Made by a program: the position numbers and the translations under genes | Notes under the pieces: model-generated | What the model was told of the DNA's origin: nothing | Databases searched by the model: none | What the model saw: the letters and a program-made list of their open reading frames with translations, nothing else | Origin: Bacteroidota bacterium | GTDB taxonomy: Bacteria > Bacteroidota > Bacteroidia > Chitinophagales > Chitinophagaceae | Assembly (NCBI GenBank): GCA_016868815.1 | Contig: VGFQ01000002.1 | Location: forward strand, 186,001-250,000 | Reading direction: 5' to 3' | DNA length: 64,000 nucleotides | Part shown: positions 57,415 to 64,000 of the stretch, in pieces | How the letters are laid out: each line of letters begins with the position of its first letter | How positions within the stretch are numbered: position 1 is the stretch's first letter

Positions 57415-57422
57415 TATCTTTG
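57415..57422 (+). promoter_or_regulatory. candidate -7 promoter element of the acyl-CoA dehydrogenase gene
   Basis: TATCTTTG fits TAnnTTTG, 19 bp before the ATG at 57442. TTTC, a possible -33 box, lies about 18 bp further upstream. Confidence 0.45.
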
Positions 57423-57441
57423 CACTAACTCAATCTTTTGC

Positions 57442-58623
57442 ATGCCTGCCAGCGATCTTTTCCGAAGCCCCGACTACTTCCAGCTCGACGAGCTGCTCAC
57501 TGAGGAGCATCGCCTCATACGTGAGACCGTCCGCGACTACGTAAAACGGGAAATTTCCCCCATCATTGAAGACCATGCTCAGCGTGTCGAATTTCCAGTT
57601 CATATTGTCCGCCAGCTTGGGGAGCTCGGATGTTTTGGACCGACCATACCGGCCGAATACGGCGGGGGCGGGCTCGACTATCTCAGCTATGGCCTGATGA
57701 TGCAGGAACTGGAGCGTGGCGACAGCGGTGTGCGCTCCACTGCTTCTGTTCAGGGCTCCCTAGTCATGTATCCTATCCATGCATTCGGTAGTGAAATGCA
57801 GCGGCAAAAGTTTCTACCCCGCCTGGCCAGCGGAGAATGGCTCGGATGCTTCGGCCTGACCGAACCGGACCATGGCAGTAATCCTTCGGGTATGACGACG
57901 AGTTTCCGGGACGCAGGTGACCACGTCGTGCTCAGTGGAGCTAAGATGTGGATCAGTAATGCACCCTACGCACAGGTGGCCGTTGTATGGGCAAAGGACG
58001 AACAGGGTGTCGTGCACGGACTCCTCGTCGAAAGGGGCATGGAGGGCTTCTCGACGCCCACCACCCACAGCAAATGGAGCCTCCGCGCCTCTGCTACTGG
58101 CGAGCTGGTTTTCGATCAGGTCAAAGTGCCCAAAGAAAATATCCTGCCCAATGTGAAGGGCATGAAAGGGCCCCTCAGCTGCCTTAACAAAGCCCGCTTT
58201 GGCATTGCTTGGGGGACCGTCGGGGCTGCGATGGACTGCTACGACACAGCTTTGCGGTATGCCCTGCAGCGGGAGCAGTTCGATCGTCCCATCGCCGGCT
58301 TCCAGCTGCAGCAGAAGAAGCTTGCCGAGATGCTCACGGAGATTACCAAGGCACAGCTCCTGAACTGGCGGCTCGCCGTGCTCATGGATGCTGGCAAGGC
58401 TACCGCCGCCCAGATCAGCATGGCCAAACGGAATGGTTGCCAGACAGCCCAGCAGGTGGCCAGAGAAGCCCGGCAAATACTGGGCGGCATGGGCATCACA
58501 GGCGAGTACTCGGTGATGCGGCACATGATGAATCTGGAGAGCGTAGTAACCTATGAAGGCACTCACGATATACACTTGCTGATCACAGGCCTGGACATAA
58601 CAGGACTGAATGCTTTTAAATGA
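57442..58623 (+). CDS. acyl-CoA dehydrogenase, glutaryl-CoA dehydrogenase-like
   Basis: The 393-residue flavoprotein belongs to the acyl-CoA dehydrogenase superfamily and resembles glutaryl-CoA dehydrogenase most. The pattern ELERGDSGVRSTASVQGSLVM with GSEMQRQKFLPRLASGEWLGCFGLTEPDHGSNPSGM matches that group closely, including the Arg that binds the distal carboxylate. The catalytic Glu is in VVTYEGTHDIHLL near the C-terminus. FAD-binding and CoA-binding segments are intact. It would oxidise glutaryl-CoA to crotonyl-CoA in lysine or tryptophan breakdown. The end overlaps the start of aroK by 14 bp. Confidence 0.9.
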   Translation: MPASDLFRSPDYFQLDELLTEEHRLIRETVRDYVKREISPIIEDHAQRVEFPVHIVRQLGELGCFGPTIPAEYGGGGLDYLSYGLMMQELERGDSGVRSTASVQGSLVMYPIHAFGSEMQRQKFLPRLASGEWLGCFGLTEPDHGSNPSGMTTSFRDAGDHVVLSGAKMWISNAPYAQVAVVWAKDEQGVVHGLLVERGMEGFSTPTTHSKWSLRASATGELVFDQVKVPKENILPNVKGMKGPLSCLNKARFGIAWGTVGAAMDCYDTALRYALQREQFDRPIAGFQLQQKKLAEMLTEITKAQLLNWRLAVLMDAGKATAAQISMAKRNGCQTAQQVAREARQILGGMGITGEYSVMRHMMNLESVVTYEGTHDIHLLITGLDITGLNAFK

Positions 58624-59170
58624 CAGGATGCAGATCGCTGCTCCGCTACAAGGTGCCATCGTCTTCCTCACGGGCTTCATGGCCTCCGGCAAAAGCCATT
58701 TCGGGCGACAACTGGCCGAACTGATGCAAGTGCCTTTTTACGACCTGGATGCCTTCATCGAGCGGCGACAGGGGAAATCCATATCTTCCCTTTTCCAGTC
58801 GCAAGGCGAGCAATCCTTTCGTACCATCGAGCGGGAGGCCCTGGAACACATCGTGGGTGAGATTCGTTCCAGGGGTCCTGAGGCCATGGCGGTGGTGGCT
58901 ACCGGCGGTGGGGCGGCCTGCCATGCCGATAATATGAATTGGATGAATGCACAGGGAATCACTGTTTGGATGAATCCTCCGTATGAGGTGCTGATGCACC
59001 GGCTGTCGAGGGAGACCAGCCAGCGGCCGCTGGTGCAGGGACTGGAGGGAGAAGCGCTGGAAGCCTTTGTGCGAAGCAGGCTGTCCGTCCGCGAACCTTT
59101 CTACCGCCTGTCAAATTACGAGATACGGGAACCGAACCCAGTCCCATCCCTTTGGCTCAAGAAAATCTGA
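58610..59170 (+). CDS. aroK: shikimate kinase
   Basis: The 186-residue kinase phosphorylates shikimate on the way to chorismate. The P-loop is FLTGFMASGKSHFG, the shikimate-binding block is DLDAFIERRQGKSISSLF with FRTIEREAL, and ATGGGAA lies near residue 97. The lid region is SQRPLVQG and the tail contains REPFYRLSNYEI. Start may be ATG 58610, which overlaps the previous gene by 14 bp, or ATG 58628. An Arg usually found in the lid is present. It is unlinked to other aro genes. Confidence 0.93.
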   Translation: MLLNDRMQIAAPLQGAIVFLTGFMASGKSHFGRQLAELMQVPFYDLDAFIERRQGKSISSLFQSQGEQSFRTIEREALEHIVGEIRSRGPEAMAVVATGGGAACHADNMNWMNAQGITVWMNPPYEVLMHRLSRETSQRPLVQGLEGEALEAFVRSRLSVREPFYRLSNYEIREPNPVPSLWLKKI

Positions 59171-59181
59171 ATACAATCCAT

Positions 59182-59604
59182 ATGCACAAGAACAGACTCT
59201 ACATCAAGATGGCGGCCATACTGGGCGCTATGGCCGTTGTCTTTGGCGCTTTTGGATCACACCTGTTGCGGGAGAAGATGACGCCTGACACGCAATCCAC
59301 CTGGGAGACGGCCGTCAGCTTTCAGTTCTACCATGCTCTGGGGCTGCTGGCCGTCGGCATCCTCTACAAGCGTTATCATTCGCATATGCTGGTGAATGCC
59401 GGCCGTTTCATATTTGGCGGCACGATTTTTTTCAGTGGATCCCTGTACATGTCGACCATACTCACCATGATCGGATTGCCGGGCCTCGGTATGTTTTCCA
59501 TGATCACTCCCATCGGCGGGGTTGCCTTATTCCTGGGCTGGGTATGTCTCTTTCTGGGTATGCCGGGCAACTGGATGAAAAAAGACGCTGAAGAGAAGGA
59601 CTAG
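59182..59604 (+). CDS. DUF423 small membrane protein
   Basis: The 140-residue protein has four hydrophobic segments (starting AAILGAMAVVFGAFGSHLL). The DUF423 signature WETAVSFQFYHALGLLAVGIL is followed by FIFGGTIFFSGSLYMSTILTMIG and a last helix ending LFLGMPGNWMKKD. The function is unknown; the family is widespread in bacteria. ATG 59182 is the start, giving MHKNRLYIKMAAILGA. It is 11 bp after aroK, so probably in the same transcript. Confidence 0.9.
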   Translation: MHKNRLYIKMAAILGAMAVVFGAFGSHLLREKMTPDTQSTWETAVSFQFYHALGLLAVGILYKRYHSHMLVNAGRFIFGGTIFFSGSLYMSTILTMIGLPGLGMFSMITPIGGVALFLGWVCLFLGMPGNWMKKDAEEKD

Positions 59605-59654
59605 CAGTTCTCCTTCACGCCAGGCATTGCCGTCTTCCCGAAGGGCAAAGCGGT

Positions 59655-59662
59655 TATCTTTG
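59655..59662 (+). promoter_or_regulatory. candidate -7 promoter element of ftsK
   Basis: TATCTTTG matches TAnnTTTG, 24 bp before the ATG at 59687. Confidence 0.4.
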
Positions 59663-59686
59663 TCATTGCAGACAGAAGGATAAGTC

Positions 59687-62188
59687 ATGTCCGAACAAAA
59701 AGGAAGAAAAAAGTCTTCTGACGACGCCCGGCTCACTCCAGAGCAGGAGCCAGAAGCAGATCTCGCACAACTCGTGCAAGACCATCGTTCCCAAAAAATC
59801 ATGGGTGCGCTGCTGCTCTTTCTGTCCTTCTTCATCCTGGTGGCCATCCTCTCACATACCTTATATTGGCAAAAGGATCAGGATGTCGTACGCCAGTGGG
59901 GTATGCGCATACTTCTGCCAAATCAGTTGGAGATTGGAAATGTCCTTGGGACCTTCGGCGCTTTCGTCTCCCACTTTCTGGTATATGAGTCATTTGGGAT
60001 TGCTTCGGTATTATTCGCTGCCTGGTTTGGCAGCATAGGTGCCAACCTCTTATTGGGGCGCACGTTGTTTCCGGTCCGTAAAATCTTGTTGCAGACTTCT
60101 TTATCCATTCTCTGGATCAGCATTGTCCTTTCCATTTTGATGCCTGGCACAGGCTTTCACTGGGGAGGGGAGTTGGGCGAGGCAATGGCATCGTGGCTGA
60201 CTGGTATCCTGGGATTACTCGGCACCGGCATGTTTCTGCTGCTGATCGGCCTCAGTGTTGTCATCTGGCATTTCGACCCTGAGTTTGCCCGGCTGAATTT
60301 TTGGCAGCGGTCTCCCAAGCTGTCGTCAGATGGGTCGGATGATGCGACGCTGGTGGTTGTAGAAGAAGCAGCTGCCCAGCCAGCGATACCTGCTACTGAT
60401 AGTGGTAATTCCCTCCGGTCCATTCCACTATCACCGCTGGTACGCACCGTGGATAGTGAGGCTATTGAAGAGGATGGGATGTCGCTAGTGGAAATATCAG
60501 AACAAGCTGTTCCGCCTGCAGAACCCCTATCACCGCCCCCTGCGCCTCCAGTGAAAGTATCGCCACCCCAGCCAGCCAAATCCCCAGCCGCTGCCACTAT
60601 TCCGGATGAGTTGACCCTACGCATAAACAACCAACCTTCTGCGGAGCCAGCGCCAACCCCTGCTACAGAAACTGACAAGCTGCCTCTCTACGACCCTATC
60701 CTGGACTTGAGGAATTACAAGTATCCGACGCTCGACCTCCTGGAGCAATACTCCGGTGAGCAGATCACGATGGATGCGGCCGAGCTAAATGCCAACAAAG
60801 AACAGATCGAAAAAACGTTGGAGAACTACTCTATCTCGATCAAAGATATATCTGCGACGGTTGGACCGACAGTGACTTTATACGAAGTTATCCCAGCTGA
60901 TGGCGTCCGCATCGCCCGCATCCGTAATCTTGAAGACGATATTGCCCTCAGCCTCTCAGCCTTGGGAATTCGTATCATCGCCCCGATCCCCGGGAAAGGA
61001 GCCATCGGTATCGAAGTGCCGAATGTGCGAAAGAGCATTGTTGGCCTACGGAGTCTGCTGGCATCTGATAAGTTTAAAAACAGCCGGCATGCACTGCCCG
61101 TAGCGCTGGGGAAGAAAATCGACAATCAACTTTTCATCGTTGATCTGGCCACTATGCCTCACCTGCTGATGGCAGGTGCCACTGGCCAAGGGAAGTCGGT
61201 GGGCATCAACGCCGTCCTGGCATCACTGCTCTACAAGAAGCATCCCTCACAGCTCAAGTTTGTACTTGTAGATCCCAAGAAGGTGGAACTCAGCCTCTAT
61301 ACCACCATCGAAAAGCATTTCCTTGCCAAACTCCCCGGGGAAGAAGATGCCATCATCACCGACACCCGAAAGGTGGTTAATACCCTTAATGCCCTTTGCA
61401 TTGAGATGGATACCCGCTATGACTTGCTGAAAGAGGCTGCCTGCCGGAATATCCGTGAATACAACGAGAAATTCGTACACCGGAAGCTAAGCCCGCAGAA
61501 GGGGCATCAGTTCCTCCCCTTCATCGTGCTGGTGATTGATGAATTCGCAGACTTGATCATGACGGCCGGTAAAGAGATCGAGATGCCCATTGCCCGACTG
61601 GCCCAGTTGGCCCGGGCTGTAGGTATCCACCTTGTCATTGCCACTCAACGTCCTTCTGTCAATATCATTACCGGCACCATCAAGGCAAATTTCCCCGCCC
61701 GCATCGCCTTCAAAGTCTCATCCCGCGTCGACAGTCGTACCATCCTCGATACCGGCGGGGCAGAACAGCTCATAGGCCGGGGCGACATGCTGGTTTCCCT
61801 CAACGGAGAGGTCACCCGCGTGCAATGTGTCTTTGTCGACACGCCAGAAGTAGAGCGTATCGTTGAGCACATCGGTGCTCAGCAAGGCTATCCTCAAGCA
61901 TTCCAGCTGCCAGAATATCTCGATGAAAAAGACCTCGACGCGCGGGAAGTAGATCTGGGCGACCGCGACACCTATTTTGAAGAAGCCGCACGCCTGATCG
62001 TGCAAAATAACATGGGCTCGACATCGCTGCTCCAACGACGCCTAAAGCTCGGATACAATCGGGCGGGCCGCCTTATGGATCAGCTCGAGGCGGCAGGCAT
62101 CGTGGGGCCCAACCTGGGTAGTAAGGCAAGAGAAGTCCTCTTCCGGTCAGAAGCTGAACTCGACGCATACCTTCAAACCCTTCGCTGA
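59687..62188 (+). CDS. ftsK: DNA translocase FtsK
   Basis: The 833-residue protein pumps chromosomal DNA at the division septum. Four to five N-terminal membrane helices (about 40-200) anchor it. A Pro-rich linker (AEPLSPPPAPPVKVSPPQPAK, about 275-315) leads to the motor. In the motor the Walker A motif is MAGATGQGKSVGINAV (about 495-510) and Walker B is LVIDEFADLI, with RLAQLARAVGIHLVIATQRPSVNIITG. The C-terminal gamma domain (TSLLQRRLKLGYNRAGRLMDQLE) reads KOPS. The layout is that of full-length Bacteroidota FtsK. lolA follows 62 bp later. Confidence 0.96.
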   Translation: MSEQKGRKKSSDDARLTPEQEPEADLAQLVQDHRSQKIMGALLLFLSFFILVAILSHTLYWQKDQDVVRQWGMRILLPNQLEIGNVLGTFGAFVSHFLVYESFGIASVLFAAWFGSIGANLLLGRTLFPVRKILLQTSLSILWISIVLSILMPGTGFHWGGELGEAMASWLTGILGLLGTGMFLLLIGLSVVIWHFDPEFARLNFWQRSPKLSSDGSDDATLVVVEEAAAQPAIPATDSGNSLRSIPLSPLVRTVDSEAIEEDGMSLVEISEQAVPPAEPLSPPPAPPVKVSPPQPAKSPAAATIPDELTLRINNQPSAEPAPTPATETDKLPLYDPILDLRNYKYPTLDLLEQYSGEQITMDAAELNANKEQIEKTLENYSISIKDISATVGPTVTLYEVIPADGVRIARIRNLEDDIALSLSALGIRIIAPIPGKGAIGIEVPNVRKSIVGLRSLLASDKFKNSRHALPVALGKKIDNQLFIVDLATMPHLLMAGATGQGKSVGINAVLASLLYKKHPSQLKFVLVDPKKVELSLYTTIEKHFLAKLPGEEDAIITDTRKVVNTLNALCIEMDTRYDLLKEAACRNIREYNEKFVHRKLSPQKGHQFLPFIVLVIDEFADLIMTAGKEIEMPIARLAQLARAVGIHLVIATQRPSVNIITGTIKANFPARIAFKVSSRVDSRTILDTGGAEQLIGRGDMLVSLNGEVTRVQCVFVDTPEVERIVEHIGAQQGYPQAFQLPEYLDEKDLDAREVDLGDRDTYFEEAARLIVQNNMGSTSLLQRRLKLGYNRAGRLMDQLEAAGIVGPNLGSKAREVLFRSEAELDAYLQTLR

Positions 62189-62250
62189 ATCTGCACCTGG
62201 CTGCAGCGAAATAGATATCTTCGATATTCAAATCACAGAAAGTAGAATCC

Positions 62251-62919
62251 ATGCTACGCCACGTTTTAAGTCTCTTCTTGCTCGCATCCTGCTTTTCAGA
62301 AGTCGCAGCCCAGGCAGGGAAAGGCCTTGGACAAAACGACCCGGATGCCAAGAAGGTCCTCGACGCCGTCAGCGCTAGGTTCAAGACCTACAAGTCAGTC
62401 AAAGCCTCTTTCACGCTGACGGTGGAAAATACAGCAGGCAAAGAACAGGGAAGCAAGTCCGGTACCCTTCAAATGAAAGGAATCAAGTACCGGGTTAGCC
62501 TCGACGGCCAGGATATCTATTGTGATGGCAAGACCATCTGGACCTACGACAAAGGTGCCAACGAAGTACAGATCTCACTGCTGGATAAGAGCAGTGGAAG
62601 CATCACCCCACAGAAGCTCTTCACCGACTTCTATGACAAAGACTTTCTTTACAAGCTCAATGAAGAAAAAAAGATAGCAGCCAAAACTATGCAGTCAATT
62701 GAGCTCACACCCACTGACAAGACCAAGCCTTTTTTTAAGGTCATTTTGTGGATCGATAAGGCCGCCAAGAATATAATGAGCACGCGGGTCTATGAGAAAA
62801 GCGGGAACCGCTATGTCTATGCCGTTGGGACGCTGAAGACGGGCGCCGAGATCCCCGATGCGACCTTTGTCTTCGACCCCAAGAAATTCCCAGGTGTAGA
62901 GGTCATCGACCTTCGTTAG
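62251..62919 (+). CDS. lolA: LolA-like periplasmic lipoprotein carrier
   Basis: The 222-residue protein begins with a signal peptide (LSLFLLASCFSEVAAQ). The mature part has the LolA pattern: VLDAVSARFKTYKSVKASFTLTVEN, GTLQMKGIKYRVSLDGQDIYCDGKTIWTYDKGANEVQI and a PATFVFDPKKFPGVEVIDL-like end (here PDATFVFDPKKF). LolA ferries lipoproteins to the outer membrane, or lipids in some relatives. Its position directly after ftsK is common in this phylum. The stop overlaps the convergent ubiX stop by 4 bp. Confidence 0.9.
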   Translation: MLRHVLSLFLLASCFSEVAAQAGKGLGQNDPDAKKVLDAVSARFKTYKSVKASFTLTVENTAGKEQGSKSGTLQMKGIKYRVSLDGQDIYCDGKTIWTYDKGANEVQISLLDKSSGSITPQKLFTDFYDKDFLYKLNEEKKIAAKTMQSIELTPTDKTKPFFKVILWIDKAAKNIMSTRVYEKSGNRYVYAVGTLKTGAEIPDATFVFDPKKFPGVEVIDLR

Positions 62920-63485
62920 TCGCCTTCTCCCCAGCGATAGGTTTTTACCGCTACGCCGGCCAGGTCTAGCACCCTATCCGCCACCGTGGCTACTGCCTCT
63001 TCCAAGCTTTTGGGTCGGCTATAAAAGGATGGCGTCGCTGGGCATATTATGCCTCCCGCCAAGGTGACGGCCTCCATGTTGCGGATATGCAGCAAGTTGT
63101 ACGGAGCCTCCCTCACCAAGAGAATCAGCCTGCGCCGTTCTTTGAGCATGACGTCTGCAGCCCGGGTGATCAAGTCGTTCGATATCCCGCCTGCAATCCG
63201 CCCCAGCGTTCCCATAGAGCAGGGAGCAATGATCATCGTGTCGAAACGTCCAGAGCCAGAGGCGAAAGGTGCGTTGAAGTCGTTCTTTTCATATATCCGG
63301 AAGGGAAGGCTGGCATATCCCTCCTCTTCCAATTCAGTGCGCCAAACGTCCCGGGCATTGTCTGACAAGACACCTGCCAGCACATCAGCAGCCGGGAGGG
63401 AGGAGGCCAGCTTTTGGGCAAGCATCTTAAAATAGATGGCACCACTCGCACCAGTGGCAGCCAAGACAATCCTGCGGGTGTTCAT
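62916..63485 (-). CDS. ubiX: flavin prenyltransferase UbiX
   Basis: The protein is 189 residues from ATG 63485. It makes prenylated FMN, the cofactor of UbiD-type decarboxylases. The N-terminus RRIVLAATGASGAIYFKMLAQ has the flavin phosphate-binding GASGA. The family core FDTMIIAPCSMGTLGRIAGGISNDLITRAADVMLKERRRLILLVREAPYNLLHIRNM is complete and ends with YSRPKSLEEAVATVADRVLDLAG. No ubiD gene is within the window, so the partner is unknown. The upstream in-frame ATG 63515 would add ten hydrophobic residues; I prefer 63485. Confidence 0.95.
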   Translation of the reverse strand: MNTRRIVLAATGASGAIYFKMLAQKLASSLPAADVLAGVLSDNARDVWRTELEEEGYASLPFRIYEKNDFNAPFASGSGRFDTMIIAPCSMGTLGRIAGGISNDLITRAADVMLKERRRLILLVREAPYNLLHIRNMEAVTLAGGIICPATPSFYSRPKSLEEAVATVADRVLDLAGVAVKTYRWGEGD

Positions 63486-63781
63486 AACGTATCTTATAAA
63501 AAGTATTACAATCAACCGGCCGCAAGGTTAAGAACTCATCCCACCGCATTAAAAAATCCTTTATTGGATATCAGGCGGTTAGACCTACAGCAACCAATTA
63601 CTTTTAGCATGCTGCAATAAAAAAATGCCTATGCCCGTTATAGACACGGTTTTTCATAGGATATTGGATTACAAACAGGGCTGGATGTCTATCCGGCCCT
63701 CGATTTTTTTAGCCCCCTCGGGTGCCTGCAAAAAAAACCGCCCGATACAGGGCGGCATGTCTAATTCCGTAGACAACCGCG
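63486..63781. other. intergenic region, no gene recognised
   Basis: These 296 bp hold the ubiX promoter region on one side and the terminator of the right-edge gene on the other. The centre (63600-63730) is AT-rich with runs of A and T. I found no coding sequence or RNA gene. Confidence 0.5.
63738..63755 (-). terminator. terminator of the right-edge gene
   Basis: CCGCCC (63738-63743) pairs with GGGCGG (63750-63755), a 6-bp GC stem with a 6-nt loop. On the minus strand the stem is followed by TTTTTTTT, a classical intrinsic terminator, 26 bp after the stop codon at 63782. Confidence 0.8.
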
Positions 63782-64000
63782 TCAGTGTCCTGCCATTTCC
63801 GGGATGGCTTCTACCTGATAGGCACCGGCGTCCAGCTTTCGCTTGGTGTCGTCGAAGGCTTCCAGGGTGAGGCGGATCTCTTCGTCGGTATGCACAGCGG
63901 TGGGGATGAGTCGATAAATGATATGTCCTTTCGGGATGACAGGATACACAACGATAGAGCAGAAAATATGGTAGTGTTCCCGGAGGTCCATCACCATGGC
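63782..64000 (-). CDS. alpha-oxoamine synthase family aminotransferase, 5' part beyond the window
   Basis: Only the last 72 codons are visible. They read HYHIFCSIVVYPVIPKG, then IIYRLIPTAVHTDEEIRLTL and EAFDDTKRKLD, the C-terminal pattern of PLP enzymes of the glycine C-acetyltransferase, 8-amino-7-oxononanoate synthase and serine palmitoyltransferase group. In Bacteroidota the last type feeds sphingolipid synthesis, which is a plausible but unproven assignment. The stop is TGA at 63784-63782 and a strong terminator follows. Confidence 0.8.
   Translation of the reverse strand, partial: AMVMDLREHYHIFCSIVVYPVIPKGHIIYRLIPTAVHTDEEIRLTLEAFDDTKRKLDAGAYQVEAIPEMAGH

Noticed and set aside
57814-58692. 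Long antisense frame (292 codons) across the acyl-CoA dehydrogenase gene
   Set aside because: Shadow of a well-supported gene; no domain-like sequence.

Overview
The window is a chromosomal segment of a member of the Bacteroidota, probably Chitinophagales. The lineage call rests on several features: a type IX secretion C-terminal sorting domain (3370-7497), a TonB-dependent receptor under a TPP riboswitch, a DUF1343/NamZ protein, a Porin_10-like barrel fused tightly to a purine nucleoside phosphorylase gene, a HYC_CC_PP protein, a LuxC-type acyl-CoA reductase, and repeated TAnnTTTG promoter elements close to start codons. GC content is moderate. No rRNA, CRISPR array, insertion sequence or phage gene was seen; there is one tRNA, initiator Met.

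Layout. 1-9.4 kb: a P-type ATPase cut by the left edge, fmt, a 1,375-residue secreted putative metalloprotease, a NamZ-like muramidase and SlyD. 9.4-15.5 kb: a small membrane protein, peptidase T, a band-7 protein and a compact run exbB-exbD-prmC-ribD. 15.5-27.8 kb: the accessory core, made of a decayed YigZ/IMPACT pseudogene, a Sfp/EntD-type phosphopantetheinyl transferase, and divergently a three-module NRPS (C-A-T-C-A-T-C-A-T-TE) in a single 10.8 kb gene. 27.8-32.8 kb: sucC, purine nucleoside phosphorylase, porin, PAP2 phosphatase. 32.8-35.9 kb: a cluster for envelope metal and thiol handling (HYC_CC_PP, two exported HMA proteins, a barrel-like protein, a TlpA-like oxidoreductase). 36-39.3 kb: a minus-strand GNAT/FemAB-like protein, polyprenyl-phosphate sugar transferase and Gfo/Idh oxidoreductase. 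39.4-49.4 kb: cmk, a broken nucleoside deaminase, ispH, GH13, DegP/HtrA, acyl-CoA reductase, ferredoxin, ddl, PASTA and rhodanese genes. 49.4-53.2 kb: a lipoprotein remnant, the TPP-riboswitch TonB receptor, a DUF2807 protein and tRNA-fMet. 53.2-64 kb: era, der, mgtE, a SET-domain protein, a glutaryl-CoA-dehydrogenase-like gene, aroK, a DUF423 gene, ftsK, lolA, ubiX, and the end of an alpha-oxoamine synthase gene cut by the right edge.

The most unusual content is the NRPS locus. The synthetase and its activating transferase sit back to back with no tailoring enzyme or transporter beside them. The thioesterase carries Cys instead of Ser in its nucleophile motif and has an extra C-terminal segment resembling an FDxxxY...HYxxxGWRxG repeat seen in other contexts. 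The second and third condensation domains have Glu in place of the Gly of HHxxxDG. The gene also looks compositionally mosaic. Three nearby genes elsewhere in the window are decaying (YigZ, deaminase, lipoprotein), so the genome is actively losing genes. The TPP-riboswitch receptor is a good candidate outer-membrane thiamin importer.
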